Below are positions 46,659-58,826 of a stretch of 62,000 bases of DNA, in pieces; the stretch's first letter is position 1, and every line of letters starts with the position of its first letter. The notes under the pieces are model-generated. The model searched no databases and was not told the origin of the DNA. It worked only from the letters and a program-made list of their open reading frames with translations. The DNA comes from Neocallimastix lanati (nom. inval.) (Eukaryota; Neocallimastigomycota; Neocallimastigomycetes; Neocallimastigales; Neocallimastigaceae). The DNA is taken from NCBI GenBank assembly GCA_016946835.1, contig JACVTC010000081.1, positions 157,501 to 219,500 on the forward strand, read 5' to 3'. Made by a program: the position numbers and the translations under genes.

Positions 46659-49600
46659 ATGAAATTTTTATTCATTTCATATTTAGTGATTTTTATCATT
46701 AAAATATATTGTTTAATTCCTGACTATCATCCCGACCAAATTGCTTTGTTAATTTTATCTGCGGGTTCTTGGAGTAATCTCAATGAAGAAAATGGTATTT
46801 CAGGAATTATAGTAAAAGATATAAATGGAAGCCCACTCTCAATTAATATTAAAGGTAATGGAGAACCTGAAGAATATGCTAGTATTGTGGATATAATTCC
46901 TAGTTTACGAAACTTAGAGCCTGATGAACTTTCTGAAAAATTTTCTAAAATATATAAATTAGCGTTTGCCACATTTTTTAATACTTTTGAATCTGAAGAG
47001 GAAGATAGTATTAAATTATATTATGATAAAAATAAGATATTAATTAATGACTATGATTTTATAAATGCATTAATTAATCCTTCAGAAGATTCAAATTTAT
47101 TACAAGATCCTAAATATGATGGAAAACTATTTTTATCAACCGATACAGAAAAAAATAATGCATTAAAAGAATTTATTAATGCATTGGGATCTGAAGATGT
47201 ATCAAATATTGATATTAATAAGTTTAATGAATTACCAGATGAATTTATAGAAAAATGGAATGCTGATGAATCCCTTCCTAAATTATATAAGGCCATTGGT
47301 ATTCAATGTGCAAAAATTGAGGATTGTATCAACCAATTTCAAGATGAAGATGATCCAACTCTACGAGATATTTCATTTAATATTGTTCGTTATACCTACA
47401 ATGATAATGATGATGAAAATGAAAATGTCTATAATTATTCTTTTATTATTGTTAATAATAAATTAAGAAACGTATATCATGCCTTCACGCTTGAATCAGA
47501 AAAAAATGATAATTTTAAATTAAATGAAAATGACAGCACTTATAATTCTGTACCATATGATTATATTAATGATTATTATGTTATTAATTCCGAAAATGTT
47601 AAGCAAAGAAAAGAAAATGAAAATGTTATTGAAAAAGGTATTGGATTACTTGCTGAATGTGGTCTTATTTATGAAGACGATGATGCTAATTATTATCCTG
47701 AATATTATGGATATAAATTCGAAGAAATAGAAGATGAAGATATACAAAAAGTAAAAGAGTTAGATGAAAGACTTTTACAATTGTATGATCTAAATAATGA
47801 TGATGGTTCTTATAATTCTAACATTATTTTAAATATCTTTAATTCTAATTTAAAGAATGTTGAACCTGTTAATGATGATACCGATAATCAAAATATTAGT
47901 TTTGTAAAATCTAAAACTCAAAATGATAATATTTTATGTAGTTATACAAATAATCAACTTGCTCATATTGAGGAACTTGCCTTAAGATTCATAAAAGCAA
48001 GAAAATTTTATAATGCCGAAAGCAGTGAAGACAACGCAGATACAACAATTTCTAAAAGAAATGAAGAAAAAATTGAACTATTACCAGATTTTGATATTTA
48101 CGTTATTAATCGATTATTTGAAGTTATCATATTGAAAAAAACTATTAAATATGATGGAGGTATAATTCATTATAATAATGATTCTGAATTAATTAATGAC
48201 TATACAGAATACACAATTACAAAAAATATGTTATTTAATATTGATATAGATATAAATAAATGTATAAATGAAAAAGAATGTTCTATTAATTCATCAATAA
48301 TTGTCGACTTTGATATTAAAAGATCATATAAAAATTTTATGGAAATTATAAATAATAAAAATTTAGAAAAAAGAATATTTCCATTTAATGATTATTCAAT
48401 AGATGCCACGAATGGATACAAAACTTTTTCAAAAGAAATAAAATCTGTAATTGAAGAATATAAGAGAACTGGATTTCTTCTTTCTCCTGATACTAGCCAA
48501 TTACATGTATATCAAATGTATAACTTTATTGCAGGATTAAAAAACTTATATACTAATGGTGAATTAAAGGATACCGAAGCACTTAAATATTTAAATCAAG
48601 AAGAAATTGCTAAAATGGAGTATCTTCATTCCACGTTTGTAAAATTACATAATGATAATTTTGAGAGTACAAATCCAATTACTGGTTTAAATATTAAGGA
48701 TTATAAACCAATTAAAATAGATAGTAACTCTAAATATACATATGATAAAATATATGACTTATTATCATCAGCAAGTGAATTAATAAATATGTATGATCCT
48801 AATGATGATGGTACTAATACTAGATTAAAATATAATAATAACGGTGAAGTTATTAATTTTGAAGATATCATGAACGGACTTAAAGAATTAAAACTTGATG
48901 AAAGTTCAAAAGATAGTATTAAACCTAATCTTAAAAATTTATGTGAAATTGCGAAAGAATTAGAAAATATATTTGATAATGAAAATATGGATAATTTATC
49001 GAAATCAAATGGTTTTGAAAAATATAAATTAAATTCAGAATTAATTTATGGAATGAATGAATCATTAAATTCTTTTATAAAAAACAATTACTCAAATGAA
49101 AATAGAATCATTGAAGATAGAGAATTAAGAAGTTTCAATGAAAATCATGAAATAAACAAACAAAAATATGAAAATAAATATGTATATCACCAGGGAAATA
49201 TTAGGTTGAATTTTGAAAATTTCTGTAAAGTAAATCTGAATGAAGTCATTGATGATCCAAATGGAATAAAATATTTAAACCAATATTCTGATTTATTAAA
49301 ATCATATATTAAAAATGATAAAATAGAGAATAAAGGTCGTAAATTATCCGAAAATCAGAGAAAAGTTGTTGAAAATTTAAGAGAACGAATTGTTGAAAAA
49401 ATAAATGATGTTGATAATCATTATGAAAATGCTAAAAACATACCAGCTTTAATGAATGCTTTTAACGATATAATAAATACAATAAAAGAAAATTCGGTAG
49501 ATGCAAGCAACATAGAAAATATAAGAGGATTATATCTTGAAGATTTTCAAAATCCAAATCTTGAAAGTAGACTTAAATATGTAGCTTTAGATCATCAATA

Positions 49601-50936
49601 TAAAGCTATTGATAAAGCTATAAAAGATAATCCTGATTATTTCAGATTACCAGAGGGCTACGCAACATTTAAAGATTATGTTTATGATCGTAACTCACAA
49701 AGTGATGCAAGAGAGATTTATGACAATAATGAAATCTATTATTTTAATCCTTCTGATATACAAAATATTATAATTGATAATCCAACAAATCCATTAGTTC
49801 AAGTAAGAAAAAATGGTCGGATGGAATCTGTACCTGATTGTATTAGTATTTTCTCTGTTTTTTTATCAGAAAGTGGTAAAAACAATGATGAATTAATAAA
49901 TTTAGAAGATTATTCCGAGATCCAGCGTCATATTTTAAATAATAATCCATCAATTAAAAGAGATGACGTAGATATAGAAAGTGTAGAAAGGACATCTCGA
50001 CTTTTAAATTCGAAATATGTATTAAAAGGAAATGGTATGAAACCTTTAGAAAATGATAAAACCTCTTATGAAAGATTGAAAAATGATCTAATATATAGAT
50101 ACAATTTGGCTGAATTAAATAAAATACTTTTAAAGCGTTATGAAGATAGAATTAAAATAGACCCTAATAATTTAAATTTAAGAGAAGTTGAAATACTTCA
50201 AGAATGTACATCGAATGAAGCAATTTTTAGAATTCTTGATGATTTTGATGTTAGTTTTAATAATAATGAAGGAATATTTTTAGATTATGATAATTATAGA
50301 TTTATAAATCCTGATAAAATTGAAACAGTAACAGATTATGAGCTATTGCAAGGAATATCAGAGAAAACGAAATATAATTCATTAAGTAATTATGATAGAG
50401 ATTTATCGAATAGGATAGATAATATGGATAAAAAAAATAAATTTGAAGTAAGAGATAATAGTGAAAGAGTAAAAGGAGGAATATATACAGCATTAACAAA
50501 AAGATGTAATGAATTTTACGAAGTATTTAATAAAAATAGGGATAATACTAGTGACCAGAGAGAAAAAGATGCAGAACATAATAGTTATTTAGTAAAAAAT
50601 CGTCATATTAATGAACGTAATAGATCAGTTATTAAAGAACATTTCTTGAATAGTTACCAGTGCACTGAAAGAATAGGAGGAGGACAATCACTTATTAGAT
50701 TTGATAATAATAAGGAGGTAGATAGATATGTGCAAAGTTTTACTACACCTATAAACGTCAATCCTTATAATCTAAATAGAATTACACATATAGGTCAAGT
50801 TGCAGGTGGTGGTCATAATAATGCTGGTGGTCATAATAATGCTGGTGGTCATAATAATGCTGGTGGTCATAATAATGCTGGTGGTCACAATAATGCTGGT
50901 GGCCACAATAATGCTGGTGGCCGAAATGGACATTAA
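46659..50936 (+). CDS. Giant secreted protein of unknown family (paralog 2)
   Basis: 1425 aa, one exon. Signal peptide MKFLFISYLVIFIIKIYC, then the LIPDYHPDQIALL start of the mature part shared with paralog 1. Near identity to paralog 1 runs to residue about 440 (up to ~98% in DNA at 47700-48000) and then drops suddenly, although weak homology continues (NSKYT-DK-Y, KELEN-F). All six N-terminal Cys of paralog 1 are conserved; the Cys near residue 37 of paralog 1 is Ser here. KR pairs at 466-467 and 571-572 align with those of paralog 1. The C-terminus carries six perfect Gly-Gly-His-Asn-Asn-Ala repeats. Homology between the two genes begins at the ATG, not upstream. Function unknown; secretion is a confident inference from the signal peptide. 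Confidence 0.88.
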   Translation: MKFLFISYLVIFIIKIYCLIPDYHPDQIALLILSAGSWSNLNEENGISGIIVKDINGSPLSINIKGNGEPEEYASIVDIIPSLRNLEPDELSEKFSKIYKLAFATFFNTFESEEEDSIKLYYDKNKILINDYDFINALINPSEDSNLLQDPKYDGKLFLSTDTEKNNALKEFINALGSEDVSNIDINKFNELPDEFIEKWNADESLPKLYKAIGIQCAKIEDCINQFQDEDDPTLRDISFNIVRYTYNDNDDENENVYNYSFIIVNNKLRNVYHAFTLESEKNDNFKLNENDSTYNSVPYDYINDYYVINSENVKQRKENENVIEKGIGLLAECGLIYEDDDANYYPEYYGYKFEEIEDEDIQKVKELDERLLQLYDLNNDDGSYNSNIILNIFNSNLKNVEPVNDDTDNQNISFVKSKTQNDNILCSYTNNQLAHIEELALRFIKARKFYNAESSEDNADTTISKRNEEKIELLPDFDIYVINRLFEVIILKKTIKYDGGIIHYNNDSELINDYTEYTITKNMLFNIDIDINKCINEKECSINSSIIVDFDIKRSYKNFMEIINNKNLEKRIFPFNDYSIDATNGYKTFSKEIKSVIEEYKRTGFLLSPDTSQLHVYQMYNFIAGLKNLYTNGELKDTEALKYLNQEEIAKMEYLHSTFVKLHNDNFESTNPITGLNIKDYKPIKIDSNSKYTYDKIYDLLSSASELINMYDPNDDGTNTRLKYNNNGEVINFEDIMNGLKELKLDESSKDSIKPNLKNLCEIAKELENIFDNENMDNLSKSNGFEKYKLNSELIYGMNESLNSFIKNNYSNENRIIEDRELRSFNENHEINKQKYENKYVYHQGNIRLNFENFCKVNLNEVIDDPNGIKYLNQYSDLLKSYIKNDKIENKGRKLSENQRKVVENLRERIVEKINDVDNHYENAKNIPALMNAFNDIINTIKENSVDASNIENIRGLYLEDFQNPNLESRLKYVALDHQYKAIDKAIKDNPDYFRLPEGYATFKDYVYDRNSQSDAREIYDNNEIYYFNPSDIQNIIIDNPTNPLVQVRKNGRMESVPDCISIFSVFLSESGKNNDELINLEDYSEIQRHILNNNPSIKRDDVDIESVERTSRLLNSKYVLKGNGMKPLENDKTSYERLKNDLIYRYNLAELNKILLKRYEDRIKIDPNNLNLREVEILQECTSNEAIFRILDDFDVSFNNNEGIFLDYDNYRFINPDKIETVTDYELLQGISEKTKYNSLSNYDRDLSNRIDNMDKKNKFEVRDNSERVKGGIYTALTKRCNEFYEVFNKNRDNTSDQREKDAEHNSYLVKNRHINERNRSVIKEHFLNSYQCTERIGGGQSLIRFDNNKEVDRYVQSFTTPINVNPYNLNRITHIGQVAGGGHNNAGGHNNAGGHNNAGGHNNAGGHNNAGGHNNAGGRNGH
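50807..50926 (+). repeat. 18-bp repeat encoding GGHNNA
   Basis: Six consecutive copies of ggtggtcataataatgct (with silent cat/cac and ggt/ggc changes in the last ones) plus a degenerate seventh, in frame at the end of giant gene 2. Spaced His residues could bind metal, but that is inference. Confidence 0.93.
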
Positions 50937-51419
50937 GATTATATACTGATGATTGTAGTGAGAACTACAAAATATATGAATAAAATAAAATAAAATAAAA
51001 TAAATAGTGAAGTAATATAAAAGAGTAAACTATTAATAAAAATAAAATAAAATAAAATAAATAGTGAAGTAATATAAAAGAGTAAACTATTAATAAAAAT
51101 AAAATAAAATAAAATAAATAGTGAAGTAATATAAAAGAGTAAACTATTAATAAAAATAAAATAAAATAAAATAAATAGTGAAGTAAATATAAAAGAGTAA
51201 ACTATTAATAAAAATAAAATAAAATAAAATAAATAGTGAAGTAATATAAAAGAGTAAACTATTAATAAAAATAAAATAAAATAAAATAAAATAAAATAAA
51301 TAAAATAAGATAAAATAAATAGTTGAAATATAGTAAAATAAATTTAATTTAATTGAATTAATATAAAATTAAGTAAAATAAAGTAAAAGAGTAATATTAA
51401 AAAAAATTAAATAAAATTG

Positions 51420-51453
<34 letters not shown>

Positions 51454-51547
51454 GAAAAAAAAAAAATTTGTATAATAAAATACAAATAGTGAAATAAATA
51501 AAAATAAAATCATTTCTTGTGAATTTTCAAAAAGCTATTCTTGGTGC
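50937..51547. repeat. 57-bp tandem repeat in 3' flank of giant gene 2
   Basis: tagtgaagtaatataaaaga recurs at 51005, 51062, 51119, 51176 and 51234 (57-base period, one unit has an extra base), each joined to an aaaataaaat run. An A run (51422-51451) follows. It probably lies in or just beyond the 3' UTR. Confidence 0.88.
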
Positions 51548-51806
51548 GATATGAGACTATCTTTACAGAAATTATGCCTAGAGCAGTACTCGACAAGGGT
51601 TGTTATTCCGACGATATAAGTTCAAACCAACCCGGAGCTTCAACACTGAAAATATAAAAAGACAGGCTAGTAGAAACAATACTCTGAAGGAGAGGACCAT
51701 AAATTATTTTAGATAGTCAATTCAAACTCTAATCCGGAATAAAAATTTCATTTAAACTGAAATATTATAATCTGGAGATAAAGTTAGTTTCATATTTCAC
51801 ATTACT
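51548..51806 (+). mobile_element. Putative tRNA-derived SINE (family 3), copy 2
   Basis: Second copy of the unit at 40815-41075. It shares the gcagtactcgacaagggttg core, the agttcaaacc B-box-like motif (about 51620) and the gacaggctagtag and ctaatccggaataa blocks. Both copies stand at the same place, the left edge of a module copy, so this copy may have been duplicated with the module and not inserted separately. Confidence 0.55.
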
Positions 51807-53035
51807 ATTTTAAATATTATTATGTACTAATATAATAAATAATATTTATTTTTTTATTGATTGTTTGATTGTGTGTTATTTTAAAAAAAATATTCATAAA
51901 TGAATAAATAAATAAAGATAAGGTTCAAAATAATTACATTTATAAAACAAATAAAATAAAAAAATTTATTTTTCTTTTATTTTTTTAACTTTTTTTTGTG
52001 GCGTATATTAATAGTCTTAATTTTATTTGGATAACATGTGTCGTATTGACTTGTAATGTAATTATTTGTTCCATCCTATTGATTTTAGTATAATAAAAAA
52101 AATATGTATTTGTAATTTTTTTTAATTCATTTATATATGTATCATAATTTTTTTTTTTAAAAAAAAGAATATTAAAATAAAATTATTTAATTTATAGAAT
52201 ATTTATTAATTGGTTTAAAAAAATTATTAATAGATATAATATAAAAAAATACAGATTTTTTTTTATATCCTTTTTAAAGAATAATTTTTGTATTAAAAGT
52301 TAATGTGTTAAATCATTTTTAATTACATTATTTTCATTTTATTATTAAATGATTAATCGTAAAAATAATTCCTTCTATTATTTATTGTATTATTTAATAT
52401 AGTTTTGGTTGTATTCTTAGATAATTAATTAATTATTATTTATTTATTTCTTTCATTTATAATCTTTATCTAATTTTAAATTTAATTCTTTGTAATATAA
52501 TTTCTTTATAACCCCTATGAAAAAAATATAAAAAATTTATATTAAAATGTGAAATACAAAATAATTTATTATTCTATAACATATGTTTATGATATGTAAA
52601 ATATATTATTAATTAATTTTAAATAAATTCTAATTCATATCATTATAATTATCATTATTATTTTTTACATTGTACACAAGAATAAACAAAAATTAAATCT
52701 TAAAATTGTGTAATATTCTTTTTTTTTTTAGATTATGGATGATTTTACTGCTAAGTAAAATCTTATTTATATATTTTTAATTTAATTTTATTTTTTTTTA
52801 ATTTATTTAATATTTTTGTAGTATTACAAGATTAATGGAAAATTTAATCTATAATTAATTTTATTTATTAAAATTTTTATTTTCTTTATATTTAAATTAT
52901 TTATTGATAAAGTTATTTAAGTTCTATATCTTTTATTGAGAGAACTTTTTTTGTTTATTTATGTAATTTATTAATATAATTTTATTTATTCATTTATTTA
53001 TTTTATTTTTTTATTTATTTTATTTTTTTTTTTAT

Positions 53036-53240
53036 AGACTGAAGACTTATGTCTCCCCATATATTAATATGGGTGTATGTTTAACTGCCATATTGGTACA
53101 GCAAAGAAACTCCAATATAGAAGCGCTCTACGCAATCCTCAAGGGAAAGCAAAGCCACCATAGTACTAATTGCACCATCACTAACTTAACTTCGAATATC
53201 GGAAAGGATCTGGTATTTTCAAGTGTGTATTGCCATAACC
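53036..53240 (-). mobile_element. SINE-like element family 2, copy in module B
   Basis: Over 90% identical to 43331-43535 and at the same position inside the module, so inherited by duplication. Confidence 0.7.
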
Positions 53241-55334
53241 TTATTTATTTAAATTTATTTTATTAATTAAATACTAAATTTTATAAAATTCATATTTTAA
53301 TATTATTAAACCATTTTTATAATAATATACATTAAAAATGTCAATAACATTTTTCTTGTTGCAATTGCAAAGAATAAATATAAAGAAAAGTATTCTGTAT
53401 ATAATATTCTTTAATTGTAAATTATTTTAAAATAATAATAATTAAATATTTAGTTAAATATTATCAAAAATATAATATAAATAATAAAATACATACATAA
53501 AAAAATATATAAAACTAAAATAAAAATGTAATTAAAAAAATAGTTAAAATAATATAAAATAAAACTATTAATTTATAAATTATTTACATATTTACATAAC
53601 ATAAAATTTATGTTAAAAATTTTATTTTTACATTTATTTAATGTATTTTATAGAAATTATGATATTACATATATTTATGTTATATCAAGCTATTTTTAGA
53701 TCAGATTATAAATCATATGATAAATAATCAAGTGATAAATTAATAAATCATTTGTAAATTCGTGACATAAATAAAACGTGATCGAAAATAATTTAATAAA
53801 ATTAAAATTATGTAAAGACATAAAATTATACAAGAGCATAAAAATTAATGTAAACATAAAATTTATTACAAAAATTTTATGTTATATTAAAATTGAAATA
53901 ATTTATAAATTTCTTTTTATTATTTTTATATTATTTTTATATTGATATTTTATTTTATTATATTTTTAATTATTTTTAATAATTATTATTTTATATTAAT
54001 ATTTTATATTTTATTAATTATAATAAATTTCTAATAATATTATTATTTTATGAATATTTAATTTTAATATTTTATATTTTTATTTTATACTTTATATTAA
54101 ATACTTTAATTACTTAATAGTTATTCTAAAAAATTAATTAAATCGTTTATTATGAATTACAAATATAAAAGCAAGAATAATTCTTAATAATTATTCTTTG
54201 TATAGTTTTATGCCAGATTTATTTTATAATTCTATTATATTTACGAGATAATAATTAAATATATGCATTAATTTTACAATTATTTTTAAATAATAAATAA
54301 ATAAAAATTAATAATTAAACACTACAAAATAAAACTTCTCCCAACAGGAGAACTTGAACCTAGGCGTACTTTATCATTTGTTTATTCGATGTTTTGCATC
54401 TCCAAAATGGAATGCTTCATTTTGAAACCTTCCTTTTTTGGACAGTATGTGATCAAAATATTTAATTAATTAATATAATTTATAGTTAAATGATAATTTT
54501 TTTTTAACAAATTTAAAATACAAAACTGATATTTTTTAATCAATAAAAATATTTTCTAAAAATTTAATTTAATTATCTAATTAACAAATAGTAATTATTA
54601 TAATCATTATTAATTTTTTAAATTGTAAGTTTTAGAATTTATCACAAAAATTATAGAAAAGCAATTATAAAATTTAAATTTTTTTTATTCTTTTTCTTTT
54701 TTTCTTTTTTTTTTTTTTTCTTTTTTTCTTTTTTTTTTTTTTTTTCTTTTTTTCTTTTTTTTTTTTCTTTTTTTCTTTTTTTTATTATTATTTTTTTTTC
54801 AAGAATGAATACAAAAATGAAAAAAAAAAAAGTTATTTATTCTAATTAAGAATGTAATTTTGTTAAATAATAATATATTAATAATGATAAATCTAAAATA
54901 AATTAGATGCATATGCTTTTAATGAACAATATAATATTTAAAAAAAAAAAAAGGATAAGTTTTCTATAATAAAAAAAGTTTAAAAATAATAAACCTAATG
55001 AATTTTTATAAATATATTGTAAGTCTATTTTTGATTAAATAATGTGGCTAATATTATAAATTTTTTAATATTAAAAATATTACAATTAATAATAATGATA
55101 TCATTTGAATATTGATTCATGAGAATGAAATATTTGAGTGAATGGTTGCATTTCGCATTTTTTTATTTTGTAGAATGTATTAAATTATTAAATATTCCAC
55201 ATTTGTACTATTTTTTTTTTTTTTTTATAAATAAAAAATAATTAATTAATTAAGAAATAAATAATTAATAAATAAATAAATAAAAGAAAAAAAAATGAAT
55301 ATAGTAATATATTTAATTATTTGTGTAGAAATTT

Positions 55335-55559
55335 TTGTTTTATTTGAATAAATTCATAGGCTATAAAATTATTAAATTTATTATATATTTAATAATTAGT
55401 TTATTTAGAGAGAAATATTATAAAAAAATAATTGCAAGAAAACTTGTTTATACATTTTTGAAATATGATAAGGACATTAAATTGGTTTTTAAAATAATAA
55501 ATTTCATGTATAAATACTTAATAAATAAAACAAAATATATCATACTTTATAAAATTTGA
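55335..55559 (+). other. Small conserved open frame without ATG start, module B
   Basis: 74-codon frame, Lys/Ile/Tyr-rich, beginning with TTG directly after an in-frame stop. A 79-codon version with mostly conservative changes is at 58827-59066, and a broken version at about 45030-45190. No ATG near the start and no recognisable domain, so it is more likely a relic of something larger than a working gene. Confidence 0.35.
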
Positions 55560-55560
55560 T

Positions 55561-55794
55561 TTTATTGAAAAGTTCATTTATTAATTAAATTTAGTCAAAA
55601 ATATAATTACAAGATTTTAACATAAAATAAAGTCATGCTTTTTATATACATTTAGAATGTGGACTAATTAGATAAATCATTTTTCTATTACTAAAGTATT
55701 ATTTTTATTTTGATCATGTGAGTAATAATAAATTATTCTAATATTCTCTGATTATTAATAATACATACTAAAATTACTGATCATGATTCAAATA
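55561..55794. other. AT-rich spacer before the giant-gene relic
   Basis: No gene seen. Ends with gatcatgattcaaataagaa, which is also found just before the relic at 59080. Confidence 0.5.
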
Positions 55795-56050
55795 AGAAAT
55801 TGATTAAAAACCATGATTTTATAAATTCATTAATTAATCCTTCAGAAAATTCATAAATCCTAAATATGATGGAAGACAATTTTTATCAACCGATTCAAAA
55901 AAAAAAAAAATAGCACATTAAAAGAATATATTAATTCATTGAAATTTAATGGCTATGATTGAATTGATGAAATATAATAGCACAAACTTGGGCAAGAGTT
56001 AAATAAATTACCATTAGATTTGGAGTGAATCAATCTCTTACAACAGGAAA
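55795..56050 (+). pseudogene. Relic of the giant secreted gene family (1)
   Basis: Matches giant gene 2 around 47038-47260 in order: attaa-aa-catgattttataaat, cattaattaatccttcagaa, cctaaatatgatgga, tttttatcaaccgat and cattaaaagaatatattaat. It then weakens to a attaccattagattt piece. Carries stops (tcataaatcc) and an A-run expansion; corresponds only to roughly residues 127-205 of the protein. 56051-56210 beyond it has no recognisable gene. Confidence 0.85.
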
Positions 56051-56209
56051 AATGAAATATATAATTGAAATACAATTGAATACAACAGGTTCTTACATGA
56101 GAATAGTAATACTACATGATAATAGAAATACAATGAATATGTATTACTTATTCTTGGGTGTAACTTATTTAACTATGTTCTAAAAATACACAATTATATT
56201 CCACAGTGA

Positions 56210-56345
56210 ATGATCACCAGAATATAACCCTAACCCTAATATTTTTTTACAATAACATTACCATTGTGAATAATGATATTAATTAACACAATATATAACT
56301 TTACTACTTTTTCGCACCAGAACTGTGGGATCCACTTTTTTTTTA
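56210..56345. repeat. Duplicated block with telomere-like ccctaaccctaa
   Basis: aaccctaaccctaa at 56226-56239, followed by tatttttttacaataacatt and cgcaccagaactgtgggatc. The whole block recurs at 59205-59335. Two TTAGGG units are far too few for a telomere but match the common fungal telomere repeat. 56346-56790 after it is AT-rich and T-run-rich, and is also duplicated at about 59500-59850. Confidence 0.75.
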
Positions 56346-57021
56346 ATAATTACTTTTTTATTATTTTTTTTTTATTTTTTTTTTATTTCTTAATTATTTC
56401 TTTATTTTTTTATGATTAATTTCATTTCATTTTATTACTTATTTTATTTTTATTTTAATATATATAAATTATTTTTATCTATATTATTTTTATTATTTTT
56501 TAATTTTTTATTTTTATTTTTTATTTTTTTCATATATTTTATTTTTTACTAAATTTATACTAAAAAAAAATATGAATAAAAATAAAATAAATTAAATAAT
56601 TATATATTTATTTGTCTTCTTATTATATTTTTTAATTAATTATTTTTTAATTATTAGCAATATCTTTTTTACTTTTTTTTCATTTTTATTTTTATTTTAT
56701 TATATTTTTTTTATTTTTATTTTATTTTTTTTATTTTAATTTTTTTTATTTTTTTTTTTATTATATTTTATTTTTTTTTATTCTTATTTTATTATTGATT
56801 ATTTTACAGCTAAGTAAAATCTTATTTATATATTTTTAATTTAATTTTATTTTTTTTAAATTTATTTAATTAAATTAATTAAAAAATAATATATTATTGT
56901 AGTAATACAAGATTAATGGAAAATTTAATTTATAATTAATTTTATATAGTTTATTTATGTAATTTATAAATATAATTTAATTTATTTATTTATTTAATTT
57001 ATTTTTTTTATTTTTTTTTAT

Positions 57022-57179
57022 AGACTTAAGACTTATGTCTCCCTCATATATTTAATATAGGTTTATGTTTAACTGACATACAGGTAAGCAAAGCCACCAT
57101 AGTAATGACTGCGCCATCACTAACTTAACTTCGTAGATCTGATAGGATTCGGTATATTCAAGTGTGTATTGCCGTAACC
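57022..57179 (-). mobile_element. SINE-like element family 2, shortened copy in module C
   Basis: Same position within the module as in A and B, with about 45 bases deleted after acatacaggtaagc. It retains agacttatgtctccc and the gccgtaacc end. Confidence 0.65.
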
Positions 57180-58169
57180 TTATTTATTTTATAATTTAAA
57201 TTTATTATATTAATTAAATACTAAATTTTTTAAAATTTATATTTTATTATTATTAAACCATTTTTATAATTATATATATTAAAAATGGCAATAACATTTT
57301 TCTTGTTGCAATTGTAAAGAATAAATATAAAGAAAAATATTCCTTATATATTATTCTTTAATTATAAATTATTTTAAAATAATTTGAATTAAATATTTAG
57401 TTAAATATTATAAAAAGTTTAATATAAATAATAAAATTCATGCATAAAAAATATAAAAATATAATAAAAATATAATAAAAATATAATAAAATAAAATAAT
57501 TAAAATAAAATTAAATTTATAAATTAATCACATATTTACATAACATAAAATTTATGTTATAAATTTTATTTTTACATTTATTTTATGTATTTTATAGAAT
57601 TTATGATATTGCATATATATATATAATGTCATATTATGTTTTATATGTTTTATATCAGATTATAAATTATTTGATAAATAATCAAATAATAATTTATAAT
57701 ATATACTAATTTATTTTTATATAATTATTAATAAAACAATTTACTAATAATTAAAGAATTTATTTTCATTTTATATCTCATATTGGGACATTTGTTTATT
57801 CGATGTTTTACATCTCCAAAATGGAATGTTTCATTTTGAAACCTTCCTTTTTTGGACGGTATGTGTTCAAAATAATTGATTAATTAATATAATTTATAGT
57901 TAAATGATACATTTTTTTAAAAAAATAAAAAAAAAAATTAATAAATTATAATTTTTTTTTTTTTTTTTTTAAATTTATAATACAAAACTGATATTTTTTA
58001 ACCAATAAAAAAATTTTCAAAAAATTTAATATAATTAAGTGATTAACATATAGTAATTATTATAATGATTAATTTTAAATTAAAAGTTTTAGAATTTATC
58101 ACAAAAATTGTCGAAAATCAATTTGTAATTATAAAATTTAAATCTTTTTTTCTAATATTTTTTTTCTTT

Positions 58170-58200
<31 letters not shown>

Positions 58201-58826
58201 TTTTTCTTTTCTTTTTTGTTTTCTTTTTTTCTTTTTTTTTTTTTCAAGAATGAATACAAAAATGAAAAAAAAAAAAGTTATTTATTCTAATTAAGAATGT
58301 AATTTTGTTAAATAATAATATATTAATAATGATAAATCTAAAATAAATTAGATGCATATGCTTTTAATGAACAATACAATATTTAAAAAAAAAAAAGGAT
58401 AAGTTTTCTATAAGAAAAAAAGTTTAAGAATAATAAACCTAATGAATTTATATAAATATATTATAAGTCCATTTTTGATTAAATAATGTGGCTAATATTA
58501 TAAAATTTTTAATATTAAAAATATTACATTAAATAATATTGATATTATTTGTAATATTGATTCATGAGAATGAAATATATGAATGGATGGTTGCTTTTAG
58601 CAACAATTTTATTTTGTAGAATGTATTAAATTATTCAATATGCCACATTTATACTATTTTTTTTTTAAATAATTAAAAAATAAATAATTAAATAAGAAAT
58701 AAATAAATAAGAAATAAATAAATAAGAAATAAATAAATAATAAATAAATAAATAATAAATAAATAAATAAATAAATAAAAAAGAAATTGATCTTAGTAAT
58801 ATATTTAATTATTTGTGTAGAAATTT

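Larger units (their letters stand above)
51807..55560. repeat. Duplicated upstream module, copy B
   Basis: Collinear with copy A (41076-45250) from gcgtatattaatagtcttaa to the small frame at its right end. A segment at 53755-53920 (aattatgtaaagacataaaa) is absent from A but present at 22890-23050. 54335-54375 holds a short tRNA-3'-end-like string (aggagaacttgaacctagg), too short to call. No intact gene apart from the small frame. Confidence 0.82.

Noticed and set aside
54335-54375. tRNA gene fragment (aggagaacttgaacctagg)
   Set aside because: Only a T-arm-like string; no acceptor stem or other arms could be found.
58065-58253. Phe-rich 62-codon frame
   Set aside because: Read through a long T run; no coding support.
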